From CAVXFL01 sp963761015 (GTDB lineage Bacteria; Pseudomonadota; Alphaproteobacteria; Acetobacterales; Acetobacteraceae): a stretch of 64,000 bases of DNA. The position numbers and the translations under genes are program-made. Under the pieces are notes generated by a model. It was not told where the DNA came from and did no database searches. It saw only the letters and a list, made by a program, of their open reading frames with translations. The stretch covers positions 1 through 64,000 of the forward strand of contig CAVXFL010000015.1 in NCBI GenBank assembly GCA_963761015.1, written 5' to 3'. Position 1 is the first letter of the stretch. Each line of letters opens with the position of its first letter. This document shows, piece after piece, positions 1-8,029 of the stretch.

Positions 1-52
1 GGTGAGGATGCCCGCCCAAACACGCTGGAACCGCCCCGCGTTTTCCCTCAAC

Positions 53-98
53 TGCTTACATAGTGCTTACATTTTTTCAGACCAAGAAATGTAAGCAC
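53..98. repeat. Three copies of TGCTTACAT (two direct, one inverted)
   Basis: TGCTTACAT occurs at 53-61 and 64-72, offset by 11 bp (about one helical turn), and as its complement ATGTAAGCA at 89-97. The second and third copies sit in a perfect 12-bp inverted repeat, GTGCTTACATTT (63-74) and AAATGTAAGCAC (87-98), separated by 12 bases. The array lies about 65 bp beyond the 3' end of the tRNA-Gly gene, so it could be a regulator site or integrase arm-type sites. No integrase gene is visible in the window. Confidence 0.6.
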
Positions 99-106
99 CA
101 AAGCGA

Positions 107-128
107 AGGGCCGCCTTGCGGCGGCCCT
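107..128 (-). terminator. Stem-loop downstream of tRNA-Gly
   Basis: A perfect 9-bp stem (AGGGCCGCC / GGCGGCCCT) with a TTGC loop lies 34 bases beyond the 3' end of the minus-strand tRNA-Gly gene. It could terminate the tRNA transcript. The T-rich tail on that strand is weak, so factor-independent termination is not certain. Confidence 0.45.
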
Positions 129-161
129 CTCATAACGCTCTGATTTCCCTAGAGGAAAATC

Positions 162-236
162 TGGAGCGGGCGAAGGGATTCGAACCCTCGACCCCAACCT
201 TGGCAAGGTTGTGCTCTACCCCTGAGCTACGCCCGC
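162..236 (-). tRNA. tRNA-Gly (anticodon GCC)
   Basis: Read on the minus strand, the sequence begins GCGGGCGTAGCTCAG and ends TTCGAATCC...CGCTCCA. It forms a 7-bp acceptor stem, a D arm, an anticodon arm with CTTGCCAAG (anticodon GCC) and a T arm, with CCA encoded. The length is 75 nt. Nothing about it looks degenerate. Confidence 0.95.
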
Positions 237-352
237 GCTGCAGGGGGGTTTCTAGGCGCGCGGAACCCGGTTGGCAAGCGCCGGGCGATGTTGCGCGGCT
301 TGTCAGGCGGGCGGGGCGGGCTATCTATGCCGCAACCGAGGGAACGGCATTC

Positions 353-1315
353 ATGGATCTCATCATCGGCCAAGGGGCCAAGCCGGCGGCCGGGAGCCCC
401 GCCCCGAGCGGCAAGGGCGGGCCCGCCGACATGATCGTCGAGGGCGATCAGAAGACCTTCATGCGCGACGTCGTCGACGCCTCGCGCAACCTGCCCGTCG
501 TGGTCGACTTCTGGGCGACCTGGTGCGGACCCTGCAAGCAGCTCACGCCCACCCTCGAAAAGGTGATCCGCTCGGCCGGCGGGCGCGTGAAGCTGGTCAA
601 GATCGACATCGACAAGAACCGCACGCTGGTGCAACAGCTCGCCCAGCTCGGGCTGCCGCTGCAATCGGTGCCCACCGTCGCCGCCTTCTGGCAGGGCCAG
701 ATCGCCGATCTGTTCCAGGGCGCGCTGCCGGAATCCGAGGTCAAGCGCTTCGTCGAGGCGCTGCTCAAGATGGCCGGCGGTTCCATGCCCACCGCCGACC
801 TGCTCGTCGCCGCCCGCGCCGCGGCCGAGGAGGGCGACCGCGAGCAGGCGATCGACCTGTTCCACGCCGTCTTGGAGCAGGAGCCGGAGAATGCCGAGGC
901 CTGGGGCGGCTTGGTCCGCGCCACGCTCGATGCCGGGCAGGAGGACGAGGCGAAGCGGCTGCTCGCGCGGGTGCCTGCCAAGCTCGCCGATCATGCCGAG
1001 ATCACCGGGGCGCGCAGCGCGCTCGCGCTCGCCGAGGAGGGGCGCAAGGCCGCCTCGAAGCTGCAGACGTTCCAGAAGCAGCTCGCGGCCAACCCCGACG
1101 ACCATCAGGCCCGCTACGATCTCGCCACCGCGCTCAACGCGACGGGGCGGCGCGAGGCCGCAGCGGACGCCCTGTTGGAGATCGTCCGGCGCGACCGCGC
1201 CTGGCAGGACGACGCCGCGCGGCTGCAACTGCTGAAATTCTTCGAGGCCTGGGGGTTCGACGATCCGGCGACCATGGCGGCGCGGCGCAAGCTCTCCGCC
1301 CTGCTGTTCCGCTGA
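353..1315 (+). CDS. Thioredoxin/TPR co-chaperone (CnoX/YbbN-like)
   Basis: This 320-residue protein has a short flexible N-terminus, a thioredoxin fold with the redox motif WCGPCK (CGPC at residues 58-61), and a helical C-terminal half of TPR type. That is the YbbN/CnoX layout: a thioredoxin-like holdase that binds unfolded or oxidised clients and passes them to chaperones. Unlike E. coli YbbN, the CxxC here is intact, as in the alphaproteobacterial CnoX described from Caulobacter. The ATG at 353 is chosen because the longer open frame runs back through the tRNA gene. It is followed after 8 bp by the Trm112-like gene, so the two are probably co-transcribed. Function is inferred from the family. 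Confidence 0.85.
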   Translation: MDLIIGQGAKPAAGSPAPSGKGGPADMIVEGDQKTFMRDVVDASRNLPVVVDFWATWCGPCKQLTPTLEKVIRSAGGRVKLVKIDIDKNRTLVQQLAQLGLPLQSVPTVAAFWQGQIADLFQGALPESEVKRFVEALLKMAGGSMPTADLLVAARAAAEEGDREQAIDLFHAVLEQEPENAEAWGGLVRATLDAGQEDEAKRLLARVPAKLADHAEITGARSALALAEEGRKAASKLQTFQKQLAANPDDHQARYDLATALNATGRREAAADALLEIVRRDRAWQDDAARLQLLKFFEAWGFDDPATMAARRKLSALLFR

Positions 1316-1323
1316 GGCCGCCG

Positions 1324-1545
1324 ATGCCGCCGACCTCGCCCGATCCCGCCCCGGCCGCGAGCGAGAGCCGGGTCGAGATCGATCCGAAACTGCTGGAAAT
1401 CCTGGTCTGTCCGCTGACCAAGCGGCCGCTGGAATACGACCGGGCGAACAACGAGCTGATCAGCCGGGCGGCGGGCCTCGCCTACCCGATCCGCGACGGC
1501 ATCCCGATCATGCTGCCGGACGAGGCCCGCAAGCTCGACGACTGA
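1324..1545 (+). CDS. Trm112/YcaR-family small protein (UPF0434)
   Basis: A 73-residue protein with the family pattern 'LLEILVCPLTKRPLEYD...AYPIRDGIPIMLPDEAR'. Eukaryotic Trm112 is a zinc-binding activator of methyltransferases. Bacterial YcaR-type members are short and usually lack a full set of zinc cysteines; only one cysteine is visible here. The ATG at 1324 gives the normal family length and an 8-bp gap from the thioredoxin gene. Its partner in this cell is unknown. Confidence 0.85.
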   Translation: MPPTSPDPAPAASESRVEIDPKLLEILVCPLTKRPLEYDRANNELISRAAGLAYPIRDGIPIMLPDEARKLDD

Positions 1546-1552
1546 GCGCGCC

Positions 1553-1906
1553 ATGGCGCTGGCCACCGAAATCCGCCTCGATCGCGCCGAGAAGCGGCTC
1601 GGCGTGAGCTTCGCCGACGGCAGCGCCTTCAGCTATCCCGCCGAGTATCTGCGCGTGAACAGCCCGAGCGCCGAGGTGCAGGGCCACGGGCCGGGCGAGC
1701 GCAAGCTGGTGTTCGGGCGCCGGCATGTCGGCATCATGGCGCTGGAGCCGGTCGGCAACTACGCGATTCGCATCGTGTTCGACGACCTGCACGACACCGG
1801 CATTTTTTCGTGGGATTATCTGCACGAACTGGGCCGCGACCAGGAGCGGCGCTGGCGGGAGTATCTGGACGCGCTAGCGGCCCACGGCGTTAGCCGGGAG
1901 CCGTAG
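1553..1906 (+). CDS. DUF971 domain protein
   Basis: A 117-residue protein consisting of one DUF971 domain (the gamma-butyrobetaine hydroxylase-like N-terminal fold), recognisable from 'LRVNSPSAEVQGHG' and 'FDDLHDTGIFSWDYLHELG'. DUF971 proteins are common near Fe-S and redox genes, but no reaction is established for the stand-alone form. The start lies 7 bp after the Trm112-like stop, suggesting one transcription unit with the two upstream genes. Confidence 0.85.
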   Translation: MALATEIRLDRAEKRLGVSFADGSAFSYPAEYLRVNSPSAEVQGHGPGERKLVFGRRHVGIMALEPVGNYAIRIVFDDLHDTGIFSWDYLHELGRDQERRWREYLDALAAHGVSREP

Positions 1907-2199
1907 GGCGCCAATGGCTTGAAGCCGCGCGGCAACGCCGCGCGCATCGAGCGCGATTTCCAGTCTGCTGGCCCTTGTTCCTGCGCTGCCCATTCTGGCG
2001 CACAGGGTGGATCGATGGCTGGAGTTGCTCCGGCACGGGTCCGGTCGCGAACAACCCTTTCGCATCGCTTACATTCCGGGATACTATTGGCCCGCGCCAG
2101 CCAGGGCCGTGGTCGGGAGTGCCGCGGTCGCTGGGCGATGCCTGAGAGAAACGGACGGCCGCACCCAGGTTCGGCCCGATAGGTGGAGGGAAACACGGT

Positions 2200-3935
2200 A
2201 TGCGAAGGGTTACCAGAGGATTGGCGGCATCCGCCTTGTTGGCGGTTGGCGCGGCGTTCGCCGCGGCGCCCGCGCTCGCGCAGAGCGCCCAGGAGTTGGA
2301 AGCGGCCAACCCCAACCCGAACGACTGGCTCAGCTACCACGGCAGCTACAAGGATTACGACTTCAGCGGCCTGCACCAGATCAACACCAGGAACGTGAAG
2401 AATCTGGAAGTTGCCTGGATGCATTTCCCCGGCCGCACCACCCGCGGCCTGCAATCCATGCCGCTCGCCAAGGACGGCGTGCTCTATTACTCCGGCTCGT
2501 ACAGCCGGGTGTTCGCGCTGGATGGCGCGACCGGCAAGGTGCTCTGGGCGTACTATCCGAAGCTCGACGAGGAGCTGATCGCCCGGCAGACCCACACGCC
2601 CTACAACCGCGGCATGGCGATGGGCGACGGCCGGCTCTACATCGGCACGGTCGACGGGCGGCTGATCGCGCTCGACATGAAGACCGGCAAGCCGGACTGG
2701 GACACCAAGCTGCAGAACTCGGAGAAGCTCACCGTCGGCTTCACCGGCGCGCCGCTGTTCGTGCGCGGCAAGGTGATCATCGGCAGCCAAGGTGGCGAGT
2801 GGCCGTGGCGCGGCCCGATCTTCGGCGTCGACGCGAAGACCGGCAAGAAGCTCTGGCAATTCTTCACCTCCGGCGGCACACCCGAGGCGAAGAAGACCTG
2901 GGGCAACGACACCTGGCGCACCGGCGGCGGCGGCGGCTGGATGCCCGGCACCTACGATGCGAAGACCAACACCGTCTGGTGGGGCACCGCCAATCCGGCG
3001 CCGCTCTACGACTGGTCGGGGCACGACTGGAAGAACAACGGCGCCGCGCCCGGGCGACAACCTCTACACCTCCTCGGTGATCGCGCTCGATCCGGATACC
3101 GGCAAGCTGAAGTTCTACCACCAGGAACTGCCGCACGACGCCTGGGACTTCGACAGCGCCGTGGGCGAGTTCGTGCAGATCGACCGCAACGGTCACAACT
3201 ACATGGTGCACCCGAACAAGGGCGGGTTCATCTTCGTCTACGACCGCGACAACGGCAAGCTCGATAACGTCTGGCCGATCTCGAAGAACATCAACTTCGT
3301 CAAGAGTATCGACCCGCACACCGGCGAACTGATGGGCCGGCGCGACTTCAGCGCGGGACCGGTGCAGGAGCCGTTGTGCCCGGCGATCATGGGCGGCGTG
3401 AGCTGGAACAGCGGCGCCTATAGCCCGAAAACCGGCCTCTACTACAAGATCGCCAACGAGTGGTGCATCGACGCTCACGGTGCAGAAGACCACGCCGATC
3501 ACCGAGCCGCAGGTGCAGCTCAATATCGGCGCGGAGTTCAAGGGCGTGCCGCCGCCGGACGGCCCGATGCGCGGCCATCTCGACGCGCGCGATCCGATCA
3601 GCGGGAAGATGAAGTGGCAGGTGACGTTCCCGCAACCGCCGCTCTCGAGCGTGCTGGCGACCGCCGGCAACCTGGTGTTCGTGCCCGACGCGGCCGGCAT
3701 CATTCATGCCTACAACGCGGAGACCGGCAAGGAGCTCTGGTCGCACAACGATGGCCTCGGCCATGTTGGCGGCATCATGAGCTACAGCGCGCACGGCAAG
3801 CAGTTCGTCGCCGTGCCGACCGGCTGGGGCAGCCTAGTCGGCGATGATTACGGCACCTGGTTCGGCGAGCCGTTCAAGAGCATGCCGAAGGACGCCGGCG
3901 CGCTGATCGTCTTCTCGCTGCCGTCGTCGCATTGA
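2200..3935 (+). pseudogene. PQQ-dependent methanol/ethanol-type dehydrogenase, lanthanide-type site, two frameshifts
   Basis: The gene encodes a periplasmic eight-bladed quinoprotein alcohol dehydrogenase of about 577 residues once two extra bases are removed, one next to 3055 and one at 3473. A signal peptide ends near 'APALAQ'. Predicted metal/PQQ ligands are visible: Glu200 (GGEWPW), Asn265 (GTANPAP) and the catalytic Asp316 in PHDAWDFD. Asp318, two residues later, is the hallmark of lanthanide-dependent XoxF/ExaF enzymes, whereas calcium-dependent MxaF has Ala there. The vicinal Cys-Cys pair expected before 'NRG' is absent (RQTHTPYNRG). There is no fused cytochrome domain. A GGAGGG ribosome site precedes the ATG. 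The next genes encode a cytochrome c and a XoxJ-like protein, the usual partners. Both breaks are single-base insertions, so sequencing error is as plausible as true inactivation. Confidence 0.85.
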
Positions 3936-3961
3936 CCTCCGGCGAGCGGGGGGCTTAACGG

Positions 3962-3993
3962 AGAGCGGGGCCCACGCCCCGCTCTTTCGTTTT
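3962..3993 (+). terminator. Rho-independent-type terminator between the dehydrogenase and cytochrome genes
   Basis: AGAGCGGGGC (3962-3971) pairs perfectly with GCCCCGCTCT (3976-3985) around a CCAC loop, followed by TTCGTTTT. It sits 27 bp after the dehydrogenase stop and 14 bp before the cytochrome start. It could partly terminate transcription and so set dehydrogenase expression above that of the downstream partners. Confidence 0.75.
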
Positions 3994-4006
3994 CGCGCGA
4001 GGAACC

Positions 4007-4360
4007 ATGCCGATCACCCGATCCGCTGTCCTGATTCTCGGCGGCCTGCTCGCGCTTGGCGCGATGCCGGTGGCGCGGGCGGCGGAGCCGACGGAGACGG
4101 CGGACATGAAAGCGCCCCCCTCGGGGGACGCCGCGAAGGGAAAGCAGCACTTCGAGGCCGCCGGCTGCGGCTGGTGCCATGCGAACGGCGGCCGTACCGC
4201 AGGCAAGGGGCCGAAGCTGGAAGACACCGCCCGCAGCAACTCGTTCATCCGCTTCCGCGTCAAGCACGGCAAGATGGGGGCGATGCCGGCGTTCGGTCAC
4301 ACCTTCAACGACGCCCAGATCAACGATATCATCGCCTACATCCGATCCCTGAAAGACTAG
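4007..4360 (+). CDS. Periplasmic cytochrome c (XoxG-like electron acceptor)
   Basis: A 117-residue class I cytochrome c with a signal peptide (cleavage near 'ARA-AEP'), a haem-binding CGWCH motif at residues 54-58 and a probable axial Met93 in 'GAMPAFG'. It lies directly after the PQQ dehydrogenase, so it is the likely electron acceptor, carrying electrons to the terminal oxidase. GAGGAA precedes the ATG. It is shorter than classical MxaG/XoxG, so the name is by position and role, not by close identity. Confidence 0.85.
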   Translation: MPITRSAVLILGGLLALGAMPVARAAEPTETADMKAPPSGDAAKGKQHFEAAGCGWCHANGGRTAGKGPKLEDTARSNSFIRFRVKHGKMGAMPAFGHTFNDAQINDIIAYIRSLKD

Positions 4361-4366
4361 CAGCCA

Positions 4367-5137
4367 ATGAAACTTGTCGCTTTCGCGGTGGCGCTCCTGG
4401 CCGCCACCGCCTCGTTCGTGACGCCGTCCGTGGCGCGATCGCTGGACGCCATTCGCGCCAGCGGAACGATCCAGCAATGCGCGCACCCGAACGCGCTGCC
4501 GTTCGCGAGCCGCCGCGCCGAACGGCGGGGCTTTCAGATCGACCTCGGCGAGGCCATCGCCAAGCAACTCGGGGTCGCGCTCGAGCCGGTATGGATCATC
4601 GGCCTGCGCCAGCTCCACCGGGCCGACTGCGACTTCGTCTCCGACGCCATCGACGATCGCGAGGTGCAGGAGAAATCGGGGCTGCAAATCTCGAAGCCGT
4701 ATTATCGCACCGGCGTCGTGCTGGTGGTTCGCGGCGGCCCGCTGACGAACATCGCGGCGTTCGACCGTCACGCGAAGATCGGCGTGCTGGTCGGCTCGAT
4801 CGCCGCCATGACCTTGCGCCAGGCGGGTTACACGATTTCGACCTTCGGCTTCGAGGACGATATGTTGCAGGCGGTGGCCGACAAGGAGATCGCCGCCGCC
4901 GCGGTCAGCCGCGCCGCCGCCGGCTATTTCATGCTGACCCATCCGGACGCGCCGGTGCATGTCCTGGACATCGAAGCGCTGGGGCCCGGACTCAGCTGGA
5001 ACGTCGCGATCGGCATGGTAAAGCCGGACGCCAAGCTGCGCCAGGCAATCGACGCGGCGCTGCAACACCTGGCCGCGGACGGCACGCTGCGACGGATTTA
5101 CGCCAGCTACGGGATGCAATTACAGCCGCCCCGCTAG
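4367..5137 (+). CDS. XoxJ/MoxJ-like periplasmic solute-binding protein
   Basis: A 256-residue family-3-type periplasmic binding protein with a signal peptide ('ASFVTPSVARS'). The opening 'LDAIRASGTIQQCAHPNALPFA' region is typical of the quinoprotein-dehydrogenase-associated subgroup (MxaJ/XoxJ). XoxJ is thought to assist maturation or activation of the dehydrogenase and not to import a solute. It starts 6 bp after the cytochrome stop, so the two are one unit. No ABC permease genes are adjacent, which supports the accessory-protein reading. Confidence 0.8.
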   Translation: MKLVAFAVALLAATASFVTPSVARSLDAIRASGTIQQCAHPNALPFASRRAERRGFQIDLGEAIAKQLGVALEPVWIIGLRQLHRADCDFVSDAIDDREVQEKSGLQISKPYYRTGVVLVVRGGPLTNIAAFDRHAKIGVLVGSIAAMTLRQAGYTISTFGFEDDMLQAVADKEIAAAAVSRAAAGYFMLTHPDAPVHVLDIEALGPGLSWNVAIGMVKPDAKLRQAIDAALQHLAADGTLRRIYASYGMQLQPPR

Positions 5138-5205
5138 CTGACGGCCCCGGCCTCCGGGCGGCCGGGCATGCGGTCTCTGGGGTTATTGTTCTGGGGGAGG
5201 GTGAG

Positions 5206-5883
5206 GTGCGGCGGCTATTCACTTGGAACACCCAAGGTGACTTCACCGACGCAGCCAAGCAAGCAATAATTCAAGGACTTCTGCTGAGGGACCACTGCGT
5301 CGGTGGCTTCCTCCAGGAAGGCGGCTCGGGAAAGGCCGGCACCGCCATTCCCGGCAGCACCGTGTATTCCGGAGAGCCGGTCGGCGCGTTGAACGCGCGC
5401 TGCACCAACTACGTCATCCTGAGCGATGCTTACGCCGCTGGCAGCGCCGACGTGGTGTTCTTCGACGCTATCGGCGGTGGTGTGGCCGGACGAACCGCTG
5501 CCGCCGTGCGCGTCGGGGACGTCACATTTGTTTCGTGGCACTCGCTGGCCGGGCGCGGCAATGCCGACACGTCCGCGTTAATCGAAGAATGCGCCAGCCG
5601 GCTGCGCCACGATCAGGTTGTGGTGATCGGCGGTGACTTCAACGCCTCGCCGGACGACGTCAACGACATCATCGGCCGGAAGGCCGGGCGCAAGCAATTC
5701 GCGTTGGCCGCGGCTGCAACCGTGCAAAAATCGGGCAAGTGGACGCACGAGGGATCCCGCGGACGCCGCGAACTGGATTTTTTCGTTGTCCTCGGCGGCG
5801 ACAGCGGCCTGAACTGCGACGTCTGGGTCAAGTATGTGACGCCAAGCGATCACAATCCCGTTTTGATCGACATTCCGATTTAG
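5206..5883 (+). CDS. Endonuclease/exonuclease/phosphatase-fold protein resembling CdtB
   Basis: A 225-residue protein of the EEP (DNase I-like) superfamily. The catalytic signatures are in order: TWNTQGD (Asn), FLQEGG (metal-binding Glu), SWHSLAG (His), IGGDFNASP (Asp, Asn), RRELDFFVV and TPSDHNPVLID (Asp-His). The 'SWHSLAGRGNAD' and 'ELDFF' blocks resemble the nuclease subunit of cytolethal distending toxin (CdtB). No signal peptide is seen with the GTG start at 5206, which is supported by a GGGGGAGG ribosome site 5-12 bases upstream. No CdtA/CdtC or pertussis-like partners are nearby. It may act inside the cell or be exported by an unseen route. Confidence 0.7.
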   Translation: MRRLFTWNTQGDFTDAAKQAIIQGLLLRDHCVGGFLQEGGSGKAGTAIPGSTVYSGEPVGALNARCTNYVILSDAYAAGSADVVFFDAIGGGVAGRTAAAVRVGDVTFVSWHSLAGRGNADTSALIEECASRLRHDQVVVIGGDFNASPDDVNDIIGRKAGRKQFALAAAATVQKSGKWTHEGSRGRRELDFFVVLGGDSGLNCDVWVKYVTPSDHNPVLIDIPI

Positions 5884-6013
5884 CCGGCGCGCCTTCGGGC
5901 CGAACGGAACGCTCGATCGCGCGGTCGACCTGCCGCCAAGATCCCGCCGCGCACCCGGGCATCTCGGCGGGGGCCGGGGATTGCCCCGACCGCCAAACGC
6001 GGCGCGTCCGCGA

Positions 6014-7393
6014 TCAGTGCAGCTTCACCTGCGGGTCGGCGCGGCGGGAGAGGCCGCGCGCGAAGGTTTCCAGCAGAACACTGCCCGCGCCATGCAGCGC
6101 GTATTCGTGCATCTTGTACAGCATCCGGTACATCACCCGCGCGAAATAGCCCTCGATGAAAAAGCTCTTGCCCACCAGGAAACCCATCAGGCTGCCCACC
6201 GTCGAGTAATGGCCGAGCGACACCAGCGAGCCGAAGTCGCGATACACGAACGGCTGCAAGGGCTTGTTCTCCAGCCGGCGCTTGATCTGCTTGACCATGT
6301 GCGAGGCCTCCTGGTGCGCGGCCTGGGCGCGCGGCGGCACCGGCGTGGGCGAGCCCTCGCGCGGCACGGCGGCGCAGTCGCCGATCGCGAAGACGTCGTC
6401 GTCCATGGTGGTCTGCAAGGTCGGGCGGACCACGAGCTGATTGATCCGGTTCGTCTCCAGCCCGTCCAGGTTGCGCAGGCAATCCGGCGCCTTCACGCCC
6501 GCCGCCCACACCACCAGCTCCGAGGCAATGAACTCGCCGTCGGCGAGACGGACCCCGTCGGCGCGCACCTCGCTCACCTTGGCGCCGGCGCGGATCTCGA
6601 CGCCAAGCCGGTGCAGCAACTCGGCCGTGGCCGTGGCGATGCGCTCCGGCAAGGCCGGAAGGATGCGCGGCGCGGCTTCGATCAGGATGATGCGGATGTC
6701 GCGGGCGGGATCGATGCGGTCGAGCCCGTAGGCGACCACCTGTCGCGAGGTGTGGTGCAGCTCGGCCGCCAGTTCCGTCCCGGTGGCGCCGGCGCCGATG
6801 ATGGCCACGTGCAACTGGCCGGGCCGGATCGGCTCGGCCTGGGTATGGGCGCGGATGAAGGCGTTCACCAGCCGGCGGTTGAAACGCACCGCCTGGTCGG
6901 CGGTCTCCAGCGGCACGGCGTAGGTCGCGGCGCCGGGTGTGCCGAAATCGTTGGTGACGCTGCCGACCGCGATCACCAGCGTGTCGTACGGCACCGCGCG
7001 TTCCGGCGTGATCTCGCGCCCCTCGGCGTCGTAAGTCGCGGCCAGGAACACCTGCTTGCGCGCCCGGTCCAGCCCGGTCATTTCGCCGTAGCGGAAGCGG
7101 AAATGGTGCCAGTGCGCCTGCGCCAGGTAGTCCAGCTCGTGCCCGCCGGGGTCCATGCTGCCGGCGGCCACGGAGTGCAGCAGCGGCTTCCACAGATGCG
7201 TGCGCGCCCGCTCGACCAGGATAACGCTGGCGCGCCGCCGCTTGCCCAGCTTGTCGCCGAGTTTCGTCACCAGTTCGAGCCCCGCCGCCCCGCCGCCCAC
7301 GATGGTGACGTGATGCAGCGAGCCCTCGCGCTCGGTGCGCAGCATCCCGGGCGGAACGGTCGCGGGCAGGACGGTGGGCGTATCGGCTGACAT
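6014..7393 (-). CDS. ndh: NADH dehydrogenase type II (NDH-2)
   Basis: A 459-residue single-subunit NADH:quinone oxidoreductase. It has an N-terminal FAD-binding GGGAAGLEL motif, a second nucleotide-binding IIGAGATGTELAAEL for NADH, a 'VFAIGDCAAV' FAD motif and an amphipathic C-terminal part (FFIEGYFARVMYRML) that would attach it to the inner membrane. It oxidises NADH without pumping protons. The start at 7393 (MSADTPTV) has AGGAG upstream; the longer open frame lacks such support. Confidence 0.9.
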   Translation of the reverse strand: MSADTPTVLPATVPPGMLRTEREGSLHHVTIVGGGAAGLELVTKLGDKLGKRRRASVILVERARTHLWKPLLHSVAAGSMDPGGHELDYLAQAHWHHFRFRYGEMTGLDRARKQVFLAATYDAEGREITPERAVPYDTLVIAVGSVTNDFGTPGAATYAVPLETADQAVRFNRRLVNAFIRAHTQAEPIRPGQLHVAIIGAGATGTELAAELHHTSRQVVAYGLDRIDPARDIRIILIEAAPRILPALPERIATATAELLHRLGVEIRAGAKVSEVRADGVRLADGEFIASELVVWAAGVKAPDCLRNLDGLETNRINQLVVRPTLQTTMDDDVFAIGDCAAVPREGSPTPVPPRAQAAHQEASHMVKQIKRRLENKPLQPFVYRDFGSLVSLGHYSTVGSLMGFLVGKSFFIEGYFARVMYRMLYKMHEYALHGAGSVLLETFARGLSRRADPQVKLH

Positions 7394-7463
7394 CGGGGCA
7401 ACTCCTCGGCCGGAAACGGGCATCCGCGGTTTGTTGCGTGGCGTATTCCGATCGAAACAACCT

Positions 7464-8029
7464 ATGTTGGCGGCTTTCGCAAGGCGGGGCAAAGACGGCG
7501 GACATAGTCGCCGCATTCGCGTACGGCGGCCGATCGGGCTGGTCTACGACGACGCGACCACGCTAGCCAACTGGCCGACTTGGCATCCGGCGTCGCTCTC
7601 CGTCAGCGCGGGGGCCGAGCATTCGCTGCTGGTCGGCGAGGAGGTGGTGGAGGAGTTCAAGGCCGCCGGCTATCGCGGCCGCGCGCCGTGGCGCGTGACG
7701 CGACGGTGCTCTGGAGCATCGAGGCCGCGCCGCCCGAGGGCGGGCGGGCGCGCATCGACTACGTGCTGAGCGCCGATCCGGGCGAGGTTCTGTTCCGGCG
7801 CGAACTGTCCTACGCGATGCCGAGCCGATGGCTGGACCTGATGGACCGGGTGGTCATCCGCAAGCGCATGCAACGCGAATCCGCGCTGGCCTTGAAGCGG
7901 CTGAAACAGAACCTGGAAAGCGCCGCCGGCGCCCCGGCCGACGGGGCGAGTGCAGCCGTCCCCGGTCCGGCCGGGCGGCTCCGTGCACAGCGGCTCACGC
8001 CGCTGCCGACGCTGACGGCTGATGGCTGA
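7464..8029 (+). pseudogene. SRPBCC-family (polyketide cyclase-like) protein, one frameshift
   Basis: The 5' part encodes 'RPIGLVYDDATTLANWPTWHP', typical of an SRPBCC (START/Bet v1-like) hydrophobic-cavity domain. The matching second half ('TVLWSIEAAPP...YVLSADPGEVLFRREL') continues in another frame. One base is missing near 7685 within 'gcgcgccgtgg'. The gene is divergent from the NDH-2 gene, and its last 35 bp overlap the end of livF. The start is uncertain; the ATG at 7464 is a guess. No specific ligand can be predicted. Confidence 0.6.

Noticed and set aside
1..115. A possible integrase C-terminus at the left edge next to tRNA-Gly
   Set aside because: No frame in the first 100 bases shows integrase motifs; the available sequence is too short to support the idea.
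1907..2199. A possible small gene or riboswitch between DUF971 and the dehydrogenase
   Set aside because: Short open frames here have no ribosome site or recognisable content, and I could not build a convincing conserved riboswitch fold.
1816..3060. A 414-codon minus-strand open frame opposite DUF971 and the PQQ dehydrogenase
   Set aside because: Arginine/histidine-rich shadow translation with no domain; the plus strand has clear family matches.
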